Source: Paralvinella palmiformis (taxonomy: Eukaryota; Annelida; Polychaeta; Terebellida; Alvinellidae). From it: a stretch of DNA of 64,000 nt. The notes beneath the pieces were generated by a model. That model had not been told where the DNA came from. It saw nothing but the letters and a program-made list of their open reading frames with translations, and ran no database searches. The position numbers and the translations under genes were made by a program. The stretch lies in assembly GCA_025642065.1 (NCBI GenBank), contig JAODUP010000947.1:108501-172500 (forward strand). The letters run 5' to 3'. Shown piece by piece: positions 14,816 through 28,396 of the stretch (position 1 is its first letter; each line of letters begins with the position of its first letter).

Positions 14816-16559
14816 CAACTGCTAACAGCCAGTTTATAGCCCTTTGCTAGTAACTATTTTTTTCTGTTTTATACGTTTTTTAAATTTATATACGCCTAAA
14901 TTATTTAATATCATTATGGTATAATATTTAATACATGGTATACTTGGGAAAATAAATTCTGCTGAAGTTGCCAAGCCGAATACATGTACTCATACACATT
15001 CCAGAGTGTTTAAGTATACATGTAATTTGAAGTTATACCACAATTTACATCTTTGTACAGTCCCCCCCCTCCTAAATTGATCAAATTAATGGCAAGAATG
15101 ACCCGGCCTAGAAAATGCTAATTTTATCCTTGTCCAACTTAAACATCCGTAAAACAACAGACAGCATTAATTACAAGCATCCCCTAAATATTTACATTGC
15201 TGTACCACTACCTATTATGAGATATTACGAGTCTATATACCTGTAACTGAGCTACAGTAAAGGTGTTCTGTGGAGCATTATCCAACATTTGTCTAACTTC
15301 CTGTCTACAACTACTGTCAATATTTACTGGCTCCGAGGCGTCCATAGAGAGATGTTTATCAAATAATTGTTTTGCCAAACGTTTCCTCTGAAAATAAACA
15401 CAAACATGATTATAATCATTAATACTGGTCGGGTGAGTGGGTAAAAGACATGGAATTCCTTGATTATATTTTTAGTTCGTTGGAGGTTTTGATTTGGATC
15501 TCAAACATGTCACAATAGTAGTAGTAGGGAGTACTTTATCTGCCAAACAACATTCTTTGATAAATCACTAAATTCTACATCAGATCAACTGGTTTTGTCT
15601 CATTTTAGGTAGCTAACCACGTAAAAAAAACCTGCCATTTCAACAATTATTTGACTGTTACAGATCTATATTGCGAATTATCACAACTCAGGTATATCAC
15701 GGACCATTGCAAGATTTTTAATTGTTTTTAAAATGTGCTTCAAAACTAATTCACTCAAATTAAGTTAAATATTGCTGATCTGGTTCACATTTTCACATAT
15801 CAGTACATCTAATCACTAGCCAATCCAGCTTTTGGTTAGAGCTGCGAACCCACTGAAATGGTTACCCAAAATGAAATTACATTAATTCATAGTGAAATTA
15901 TACACGACAGATAGATGTATTATCTATTGAAGACAAGTGATTTAATTCTGAAGATATCAATTCAGTTCAATGTAGAAACAAACAAACAAACAAACAAACA
16001 AACAAACATCAGATCAGAATCAATTTAAAAACTATTTAAGACACAGAACATTTCAGACAGATCCCAAAAGATCTGCTTCACCAACGGCAGAGCTAAGGAC
16101 TATGACTCACATCAGTAGTTATAGCTGTAGTTTGGATGAACATAATTTTATTCATAGATAAAAGCATGTTGCAAATATAAACAGAATATGACCAGACATC
16201 ACAACATTATCAATACCTGTATATTTATTGGTTAATTCTATATGCTATTTCGTTTTATTCAAGTGTGTTTCTGCCATGTTGATGTGATGATATGATGCAT
16301 CATCTTGTGACTGGAACAATTAGGAATTTCTTTCTTTGTATTATATTTATAATATTATTCTATCAGTTAGTATATATGATGATGATTGATGTTTTACGGC
16401 CATTTTTGTGTACACGGTAGGCTAAATGGACCGAGCGACCTACAAAGGTAATGAAGTAAAGTCTAACATGAAACGCCCTTCAGATATGCCCACACCGAGA
16501 TTTGAACACGGGTGGTAATGATCTGTAGTCCAACACGCTACCACTAGACCACAGATGCG

Positions 16560-16593
<34 letters not shown>

Positions 16594-19211
16594 TGAGTAA
16601 CCACTCATGATCACGGGGGAAGGACATCCATTTACAAACTGAAACAACTACAGAAGACAGAACTACATGGCAACAAAAAACATTGCAAACATTAGTGTTG
16701 AACTGTGATAGCGCAGTTAGTTAGAGGGTTGGACTTCTAGCCGAAGGGTCACGTGTTCCAGGTGCCAGGAGCTGCAATGCTATCATGCGGGGACTGGTTC
16801 ACTCATCCATAAAAATGAGAACCTGACAGGACGTGATGGCTATGTGTTTGATTAATGGCAGGATGCACTGTATCCTCCCTTGGGAGTTGAGATGTATACT
16901 GGGCGGAAACAGGTCTGAGTCAGGGATAACAATACTGTACAGCACCACACCGCAGGGTTACCTGGTTCTGGCACTATATAAACATGCATCATTATTATTA
17001 TTATTATTATTATTATATAGTTGAGAAGTTTGAGAACTCATAGAGAATTTATTTACTTAATTTAACCAGTGGGCTATACACTTACCCTCAATTAGTAAAT
17101 GATTGACCAATATAATGTTTATCAAATTCAGCATAAACAAAAATGGGAATGTGTTACTTCGTCTATTTTATTTTGATGATAATGACAAACATTCAAATAA
17201 TAAATGTTCTTATTATTTCTTTAACATTAAAACAGACAGAAGTAAATTCCACCAAAATTTTTCATTTGCTTAACATATTTCACACTAATATTGTATACGC
17301 TGATGTTTAACGCTGATCATGTGACATCTATATCTGGATCATATTTAATTATCATACCTGTTCTACATCAGTGATGTTCTTGTATTCTTGACACGCCTTC
17401 CAGAATATTATATTTTCCTCAGAAAATTCTTTCTTTAGAAACTCCTGTGGATAAAATAGATGTCAAATTAGTGCATTAGCTAGTCTGTGTGTGTGTGTGT
17501 AAGAGAGAGAGGGTGAAAGAGAGAGAGAGCAGACTTGGCATTCTGGATTTAAATTTGCGACAAATTCAAATTCTAAACCAAATTAACAAATCTAGATCTA
17601 AATTTGATCAACTACTCTTTCAAATTCTTTTCATTTTATCAAGTAGACCCAAAATTGTTGTCATGGTGATAGCGTTTCAATCTAAATTTAATCTGACTGA
17701 CTCCTTGTGATATACTTTATGAACTGATTAAATTTGCAGTAATAATTATAGGAAATAGTTGGAATTGTTTAATTTGTTAGATATTTTTATCTCATTCGAA
17801 AATAAACAATTTCTTATTACACTAATTCTAACCCATTTAATATTTTATGTTGATCAAAACTGTGATTTCATTAGATAACAACAAAGTCATCACAATAGAC
17901 AGATATTTTAATTGCTTCTACACAGAAATTCAGATTTCAAGCAACAATGGGGTGCCATATGAGGTGTACTCTTTCCATTTTCACTCTATGAGTTTGTTTA
18001 GTGTGTAATGTGACTATTCTCTGCAGGTCAACATTGAGCCAGCTCAAAGTGATCTTTCTAAACATAAATCTATTATGACATTTCTATTATATTAAAGCTT
18101 GCAAGATATAAGTGATAGAGTGACCAATAATGCCATTAAAGTCATTATTATTAATATCATCTGAAAAAAAGTTATTGGCCACAAAAAAAATACATTACAC
18201 TTTAAGAAAGAAAGAGATAAAAGAAGTCTGCAACCATCCACCAACTACGATAATATATTTAGTCTTAGAAATCCAGGAATTTATCAAAACTTTATATATT
18301 TCGTGTTAAGATAATAAAAATTTTAAAACACAAACACACGCATTCAAACATTGTTGACACTAAACAAACTATAACTGAAACATCTGAGATAAAATAAATA
18401 TTGATACAAATGATGGTATTTGTTTAATTTCAATGACTTGTCTAGTTTTAATGTCTGTTTTCCATACTGACATCATTCCAAATGATTCTGTTCAAAAGAT
18501 AACAAAGAAAAAACGCTGACGCCACCGTCTGCTTTATAAACATTACAACAAACAAAAACAACCCTACTAAAACCACACAACTATGACAAATCTTAGGTAG
18601 ATAAGTATATTTATAACACTTTATCTTGATATTAGATTTAGAAAAACGATCACTCGATGCGTCTCGACATCACTTGATGCGTCTCAATAATAGTGAAATA
18701 GCTCCTGTTTCATTACCAAAACGACCTTTATAAATCATACATGACCTCTACTCACCGTGAAGATGGTTATTCCAACTTTATCTTGTAACAACTTATCAAA
18801 GCTAACAGCCCAACTAGCAGCTCGACCAACAGTTTGTATATTACCAGTAGTGTGATGACTAGTAATAACTAAACCTTTACTGGTTATTGTTGTTACTGAG
18901 GTAGCAGCGTGTAAACGACTGTTAGTTGTACCATTTAACTCATCTTTGTTGATTACCAAAGACTGGAATAGAAAATCGTACACAAATATATATATATATA
19001 TTTAATATCAACATACAATTTAAACTAAGATTTTAGACTTATCTATTTATCATTTGTTACACATCATACCTTTGGCAATATGGAAACATTTGGGATAGGT
19101 ATAACCATACTTTTGTTATATTATGACAAGTTACTGGAATACAAAATCGCACACATGTATGCATACACCCATACACCCACCCACCCACCCACCCACACAC
19201 ACACACACACA

Positions 19212-19256
<45 letters not shown>

Positions 19257-21155
19257 CCTCTTCATTAGCCAGCGATGATTTAATCATAGCCCACTCATTC
19301 ATCAGGACTTTCTCCACAATAAGAAGTACTTCACTTTACTACATTATAACAGTCAACTTTACATCGTTTAGTATGACAGATTCTCTGGATAATGGGCCAC
19401 AAACATCATCATGTTATCATTTGACTCATCATGTTTTCAGTACATCATCATCATCATCATCATCATTCAGGAATCTAAACAATATAGTCTCTAATCAACG
19501 AATATAATAAAAAAAATTAAACCACAGAGAAAGATATAACACCAGTGTAGTAATATTATGACAATAATTTAGAAAACTATAAATATTTAGTAAATCAATT
19601 GGCTTTTGTATTACACAAGATAAAATCAGTTCTATTTTTTTAATCCTCAACATTAGTCATATCTGAGATATATAACTGAGGGCCATCTGGTGAGGGAAAC
19701 AAACCTCTCAAATACCGATGTGTCATGTATAAGATAAACTATATTTATGGCAACTTATAATGATAACAACGTTTAACAATGTATTACTTTAAACAGTCAC
19801 CAATCATTTATCATAAAAAATGGTTCTAAAATAATTCTCGTTCCCCTTCTTTGACCATTCATATCAAATTGTTAGCAAAGTTATGCCAATACAAATATCA
19901 GCTAATTCCTTATTTTCTGCGCATCCCAATAATTGGCCTATTCGTATTTAGGACAAGTCTCGCGTGATTTCAGATTGTTTGTAAACACAGACACATGTCA
20001 GGAACATTGGATGTGATCTAAATTAATCAGTAAAACAAAATCGCCACCAAGTTCCAATGTCATCTTGTAAACTGCACTAAAATTTTATGATAAATTTTCC
20101 ATTATACGTTAACAATCAGATTGCCCCCCCCCCCGTAGTAGGTGTGCCACTGACCTCAATTCTTATCGAGGATATTGGCGCTAGAGAAGTTTGTAATTGT
20201 TGTTGTTATTATTAAATTGAAACAAGTGGCTTGTCATACTGACGTAGGAACTATGTTTTATTGCGTAGACTGAAAACAGGGATGAGGTTTTGCGTGTTAC
20301 GTCATCACTCGTGTGATCTTGTTGTGTTATTATGCCTAGGTTTTCAATGATCGGTGGATGTTTTTATTTATTTATTGCTTTATATCCATTTTCAACGGAT
20401 ATCAAATAAAATACTGCCACAAAATAAGATAATAACGACTTTCATTTATGCATTAACTAGATAATAGGCCAAAAAATAAGGTTGAAAAAGATACATTCAC
20501 AATTATGAACTTGACACAATGAAACAATTAAGTAGAGTCTATTTAGATGTCACTACAATGGATTATAAAGATGAACTTGACACAAAACCATGAAAAAGAC
20601 GGTGAATCCCAGGGTATGACACTAAAAATGTGCAGCACTAGCCACTGCGGCTAGTGGATTTTGTGAAGTATTAGCCAGTTATTCTTTTTACTGGTCCTGA
20701 TTACCCACCACCCCCAGAAATTTAGCTCCCAAAGAAGTGAGAAAACAGCCAAATTAAATTAAGCGGTGAGATTTTCTTGGCAACTGTACTAGACTTTATC
20801 CTCGCCAATGGTACCACATATTAGGACTCACCAGTGTGGCAACTGCAGATCCACTGATACTCGCCAGGAGAAAGATGCACTGGCCATGGCGAGTGATCAA
20901 TTTCAAACCCTGGAATCACTACAATATAGAACCATTGCCATTCATTTTGAGGTATCTTTTCATCAGGTAATTGTTTTAGGAGATAACATCTATTGTTCTC
21001 TCATTGGATTTGATTTTGTTTTGCTCTCTAAATCCCCCCCCCCCACACACAGCAAAATATATGGTTAAAATATATAATATTTTAGCATGCAGTGACTAGA
21101 ATTTGTGTTTATATTACATATTAATGATTCACAGCAGCAATAGTTTTTATATATA

Positions 21156-21203
<48 letters not shown>

Positions 21204-23116
21204 TTATGACATGTGATATAATTAACCAGTTATAATATTCTGTAGACAGTTTTCATTTATTCACCACTAAATTCCATCAAATATATTTTGCCTTTGGGTG
21301 TTACTTGTGTATAATGTGTATAACGTTATGTGTATCATATGCTAGGATTATTTCATCTTGTACACAACTATATATGGTAGTTATTAATACTAGTAATTCA
21401 CCTCATACATCCATACCTCGTGCTGTTCATGTTAATGATTACTTCTCATCCAATAGAATTTTAGTTTATCAAATACACAATAGTCTCCTACCATGTAAAC
21501 GGTCAATCAAAATAGATACACATGATAAAAGTCAGGCACAATTAAAAAACATTAATATTATACTCTCTATATAGGAATAAGATGTACCAAAGTACCACCA
21601 GTAAAATAATGTACATGAAGATGATACCCAAGTTTTGATATTACTGTCAATTAATATTTACTAAGTTCTGTTATTGTTTGATCAGTTTATGAGGATGTTG
21701 TTTGTGTCTATGTGACAAAAGCTAGTGACCTGGAATACGTGACATTTTATCCAAAACACAGATCATATGTAATCTGAAGGCTATTTTACACCAGTTCATT
21801 TTAATAAAATTGGCAGAAAGCAGAAAATAACACATCTCAAAATGCATGGAGCCATCTTCAACAAGGAAATGATTTTACCATAAAACACTTGGTGGAGCCA
21901 CTGATATATGATCATTATACATTGTCCAGAGACAGACAGACAACTAAGATTTACTAGTTTTCATGGCCTATTAGCCATTCATGGTAGAGCCCATTTGCCC
22001 TTCACGGTTAAGCCCATTCACCCCCGATTTTGACATTTGTGTCTAAAACATAATAAACTTATATCAAAGCAACAAACTAGGTCCTAATTACAATCATTAT
22101 CGATTGCCATCATTTCCATGAGAATTGGCGTTAACGATTATTATGATTAAATCATTGATGAAAGTTTATACCTTGATACCAGATCTACGGATTAGTAATG
22201 ACACAGCCTGTTAAAAGCTCTGGTCAAGTCTTGTTTAATGGATCACAGCAGATTGTAACACTCCCTAATCCAACGTTTATCTAATCGGGACTTTAATGTA
22301 TTTAATGTAGGACTGTCTACTACGTCCACTGGTAACTTGTTCCAATCGTTTGTCAATCTCTGACTGAATATATTTTGCCTAAAACTTGATCTTCAGCGGT
22401 GCACGTGCAAATATAGCTCCATATAGTTATACACACATATGAATCTAAACACATATACTTCATCTCTAATATACTGGATCAATTATAACATGAACAATGT
22501 TGTTGTGTAGTATAGGCTATAAAAGTGTGGGTACAGGTAAACAAAATAACAAATATGGTTATGGTATACGCACACATCTATCAATATGTGGAGGTATGGA
22601 ACATTTCATTTTTAGATTAATGAATGTATAGTTGTATTTAGATTTATGGAGGTAGGTTTCGAAGGATGTTTAGATATGTTGATGCTCTGTGCCTGTTGCC
22701 TCTTACTATGTACCATAAAAAACACACACACACACACACACACACAGACAGCAAACATTATGTAAAAGAATTGTATTTATGAATTTAAGATTTGATGTAT
22801 ATAAGGATGCAGGCATGTGCACCAACACACATTACATACTTCCGCTTTTTGTACGTAGCCTGCATGTAGCCGCTTTCCTGTGGGCGTGACATATTTGTCG
22901 CGTACGAAAAGCGAATTAGCTGGTTCCCACAGGCTGATGAGTAGACCAGACACATGCTTAGGTATACAAATACATGTATCAATATGTGGAGGTATGGAAT
23001 TTTGTTTTTAGATTAATGTATGTATAGGTTTTTTAAATTTATGGCTCTGTGCCGGTTGCCTCTTTATATGTACCCTAAAACACACACACACACACAATTT
23101 TGATTACAATTACAAG

Positions 23117-23155
<39 letters not shown>

Positions 23156-26100
23156 AAAGAATGAATGTGATGTGTCTCTGTTCTCTGTTAATCAATTACT
23201 TACACATACTATTTTGAAATGATTATTAAATAAAAAACCAATAGCTATTACTATCAGTATATATTTATAATTCAAAGTGATAATTGTTTAAATATAGATT
23301 TACCTGTTTTAATATCAATTATTAATTAAAACAAACTTAGCAGACAAATAAAAATAGTTAAACGGCCATCATAATTAAAGTCAGTAAATGTTTTATATTA
23401 GAACAGCACTTAAACACTATCAACAACAACAATAAAAACAACAACACAACAACATATACAAAACTCACAGCTGAGTGTCCCATGATGTTTCTTCACCAAT
23501 TCCATTGTATTAATTATCACTACTACATCACCAGAGGTAAGTGTATATAATTAATACTAACAGTACTACTGCCAGTAATAGCATTCGGTGTACAACTATT
23601 TAAATCCAAACATTTCTAAGTTCGTTAGTTCCGGTGACAGCAACGTTATCATCGAGATTTGTGTGTTATTGTATTCCTGAGTTTAGCGAAATTATCATTA
23701 TCAGCAGACGGTTAGACACGAGGCGCCAGTTGATGAGCCAGGTAGACATCGGGTGCCAGTTTGATGTTATCTGATTAACATACGGATAACGGCGACATTT
23801 CTAATGAAACAAACAGGCCCCACCACGCTGGGAAACAGCTGACAGGTGCCGGATAAACTGGCAGACATCGGGTCAGTCCTAGAATAGATGTCCAAATGTC
23901 TGTTGTCTAGGAGAACAATATCCGAGACATAAATGAAACGTGTCCACTTCTGGGTGTTAATATGTCAAACACTAATACTCTTAATAATGGATTAAAATAA
24001 GCTTATTGGATGATCATTAAACCTTGATATTAGTCGGTTTAGTACATTAATCAGAGCCTATCAATGTGTTTCTCTAATGACACCCATACGTGTGTGTGGG
24101 CGCGCGCGTGTTTATGTGTGCGCGCGCGTGTGTGTAGACAGACAGATAATCTGAGAAGAATTGTGGTCAGACAGGAAACTCTGTCATCATAACAACTGAC
24201 ATAAGATAATCTTATTCTCTAATCAATCATCCTTAAAGTAGATACACAACATGGTTGTCAATTAAGTGTATAATAGTTATATATACTGAGTGCTAACACC
24301 ATGAAGGTGATTGACATATCAGTACATAATTAATATACAACATTAGACAGGACAATCACATACAATAGTGTTCTATAGCCTTCCACTGTTCCAGTATACT
24401 AATAATACAGCCATGTTTTAAACAACTGCAGACCAATACAAAGATTGTTATGATAATAGCTAACATTATACCTCGTTAAATTACACACCTGCCTTATTTT
24501 GTTGGTAGTTACTTAAACTGGTCAGGTACATGAACACCAAGATATGTAAGGAATGTCATTTACAACTTAGAACAATGTGTAAATACAACTGATTTGTTTT
24601 TTGTTGTGTAGTAGTATGACCAGAGCAGTAAGTAACCCAAGGTGTTGTGTTTAAAGCCTGATTATCAGTACACCTGGTTGATTTTAGTTGTTTAATAATA
24701 ATGTATATTTAATAAAGTGCCTGTGGTAAGAAGAGCCAGCTAATGATGATGTACAGTGATACCCCAAATAATGGTACTGGCCAGTAAAAACACCATAAGA
24801 TTTTAACTATAATCAACATAAGTAACCTTGAAAAGGTGAGTTTTAGAACAGATTTATATGTTTGAAGAGATGGGGCTGTAACACACATACACAATCAACA
24901 TATGACACAGATACCTGCAACAGTATGTGACAGGATCACGTTTTCGGGATGACTTTCTAATGGACACTAGTTTACACAGGTATTCAAGGGTAAGCTCCTC
25001 ATCCCTAAGACTCCACACGATGCCCATCTCGACATGACGACGATATTCAATATCCATTACTAGAACTAGAAGTAGTTGTTACTATAGCCTAGTTTGATAT
25101 AATTATATATCCATAATATTATCATTTATAGATCAGTCAGTGAAATATTTATTAAACTATCTACAGCAGATAATTATGTCTCATCTTGTGGTTACTGGAG
25201 ACAAACAAAACAAAATAAGTGAAGGGCTGGTTGTGGGATTTTCCGCCGATAAAATAAGGCTACGAGGGGCTGTAAAATAGATGAAGTATAATGTCAAACG
25301 TCGGCTGATATTAAAAGTGCTGACATGCTTAAATGAATGATGCCACACTCTTTTGACATAACCTGACCAGGGTTTGAACCTAGATGCTATAGAAGTGTGG
25401 CCAAACTGTGCTGCCAGTTAGGTCATAAAGGCATCTTGTAGGTGATCAAAGTGCTTAGAATATATTGTTGTTAATGAGTAAGCTCTATCAAATCCAAACA
25501 TCCCTTTCTTCAATCTCAGCAGCCCACTTCAGTGTTTAATGTCCTCAAAACAAATTACTAGTAAGTATTTTAACATAATCCAAGGTCATTCAGTACATCA
25601 CCAGCTTTCTATGACAGCCAACTTAAGATAATAATTAATTAACTTACGTGATCCAAGTTATAAGAACACTTCTCACCAGTGATGGCTTCTTTAGCGGAGA
25701 TGTACAAACTCTCAAATAAGAGATATACTCCGTGTAAAGTATCCTCAAACGGCATTATAATTAATATAATGTTTATAAACAAATCAAATGATATCGGTTA
25801 TCATCACCGTGACCTGTCGGTAACATTTAGCTCAAGTTGGTTCCACAAAATGTCCAACCATCCAATGGTGGGTCTACAAAACCAATAAATCGGTCCATTT
25901 CCTAAACTCGTTCGTAGTTTTGAGAAAATATCCTTGAGCACATTCTTATCAAAGTCGTGGTAATTATCCAGTTGCTGGAATACCACCCCCCCTCCAACAC
26001 GCGCGCGCGCGCACACACATCAAAGATCAACGAAATCAAATATGATTTGTTTCGTCAACAATAAATACCATATGATGAAAAGATATTCACAAGACATAAA

Positions 26101-26763
26101 TCCACCTAGAATCCTGTTAAAATTACCATCTATTATTGGTATATGACAAATAATTACTCAGCTATTTGGTTTATACTCCTATACATATAACATCACATTA
26201 TATCAAATAGGCAATTTTATTTTGATAATACTGTGATCATATCCTACCAGCTACTAAAACCATATAATGTTTATATAAATGAGGGAAGCCAAAAAGTCTC
26301 TTTAAGTTTAAGAAAATAAATGTTATACATCAGCGATTATTTAGAAGAAAACTAGTGTCATCAAGGATAACTTTAATGAGTCGCAGGAGACACGCCGATG
26401 ACTGACTATAGAGTTAGTGAGCGACTCAATCTCGTTGAACTATCTGATAGTAGATGACAAGATGTGATGGCACTAACAGATAGGAGCCTTGTATCTTGGT
26501 AGTCCATCAAAACCCGCCCACATCCAGGTGTTCTAGCTACTGGCGAAACAATTTGACGATTTTATATACACACACGTACATCGATGCACACTGTATAATG
26601 GACACAAGTAACAAGTATCTTATGGTTAAATACCATACAATACTAGAATTTGGTTACATACCCAATATCAACAAAGTAGTCTATTTTATAAAAATTCACC
26701 CAATTTCCTATTACTAATAGGAAATTGGGAAGACTCACTAATAGTATTAGTGAGTCATTAAAG

Positions 26764-26805
<42 letters not shown>

Positions 26806-28341
26806 TTTAGCTGCATCACATTAAATCCAACAGTTTTGGCAGATATTATTGAATTAGGGTCTTAATAAAAATTATTTGAGGTCATTTTTAGAATTTACTG
26901 GTAACCATATTGTACCCTGGTTCCCTTCTTAAAATGACTATTATTTTGGGGACATTAAATATTAGATTACCAATATAGAACTTTAAATTATTTTGGATAA
27001 TATATATTTTATCATTTTATGTCAAGAATTAAATAATATAAATAAGAGACACTTAAAATTTAAATAAATAAAAGCTTTTGTAAGAGATCTTATTACTAAT
27101 CACACACACGCACACTGACTCTCTCTCTCTCTCTCTGCCTGAAAATACAGATATTAGACAGCTGAATCTACCCCATCAGCTGTATCACATACTATTTCAA
27201 CCACCTTTTTTATCTGACAGTTCCCATCAATTAGCAAACACCTTGATAAAGCTTTTGTGGAGCACATCCAAAAGCAAACAGCATGTCACGGTCTATACAA
27301 CATAGTGTGTCAACCAACTTCTGTTTATCATACAGAAGTTCAACCCAGCAGCATTCAAAGGCCAGACATCTATATAAGCTGATCTGAAGAAACAGCCCGT
27401 ACAGAACACACACAACAGCTGGATCATTGTATTGTACAGGTTTTTACACCAGCTGTGATCAGTAACTATTAGGGAATCTTTTATGTGACACGCGCACACA
27501 CACACACACACATTTTAGGACTTGTCACATCTCATAATATTTACATCAGATTTACAACAAACTCAGAATGACAGTGTAATGTAAATCTTAAAACATCAAA
27601 CATCTGCCACAGGTGGAAAATTCTCATTTCCCTAGAATGTCAGATAGAAACAAACCTCATGAGAACTGCTAAGAGGTTGACGCCTGAAAGGTTTATCTGT
27701 CGAGTGTCGAAATGATCCGGATTTCTTGGTCGTATCTTCAGATAGCTTTACAATCTGGATTTTTAAAAAAATGGAAAAAACAAACTGATTAAAGATGCAA
27801 AGACATAACTGATATCTACTGATTTATACTAAAACTGACATTAAAACAATATATCATCGTTCAGTCACAGAATCACAATTATTCATCTTTGTTGACATTA
27901 GCAATTTTAGAACCTATCCCAAGATAGCCAAGACACGAAGAACATAATCTAGATATAAATAAATTGTTTGTTTAGGAAAGATGACAAGATTTGTCTGAGG
28001 CTGTCATCTGAGTCAAAATGGTCAAAAACTCGGAACCATCATAAAGTCATTTGTTACCTGTATAATTAAATTAATTGACTGTAGATACAAATTGTATTAG
28101 TTTCTGATAGAGATCAGTCACAGGATTAACTTGGTGAGTGTGGTTTCTATCAAACGAGGCAGCAGTGTTCATCAGAGCTGAGTTGAGGCAGCTGTGTTCA
28201 TCAGAGCTGAGTTGAGGCAGCTGTGTTCATCAGAGCTGAGTTGAGGCAGCCAGTTACTGAACATAATGTGACAAGTAGGACAGTCACTATTACTTATTAG
28301 TGACTGTAGAAAATGTGACACTAAATTCTATACAAACCACA

Positions 28342-28396
<55 letters not shown>

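Larger units (their letters stand above)
23122..25640 (-). other. RGS12 large intron, second part
   Basis: (TA)n at 23121-23153; the MGHSA exon at 23469-23483; GC-richer upstream DNA 23600-23900; a purine-pyrimidine alternating block at 24088-24135 (gcgcgcgcgtg, likely able to form Z-DNA). A minus frame at 24930-25057 is described among the findings. Confidence 0.45.

Noticed and set aside
16698..16775. Possible tRNA gene
   Set aside because: It has A- and B-box-like sequence but no full cloverleaf, and is followed by a SINE body with an (ATT)n tail. The same reasoning applies to the heads at 43.4, 45.3 and 51.2 kb.
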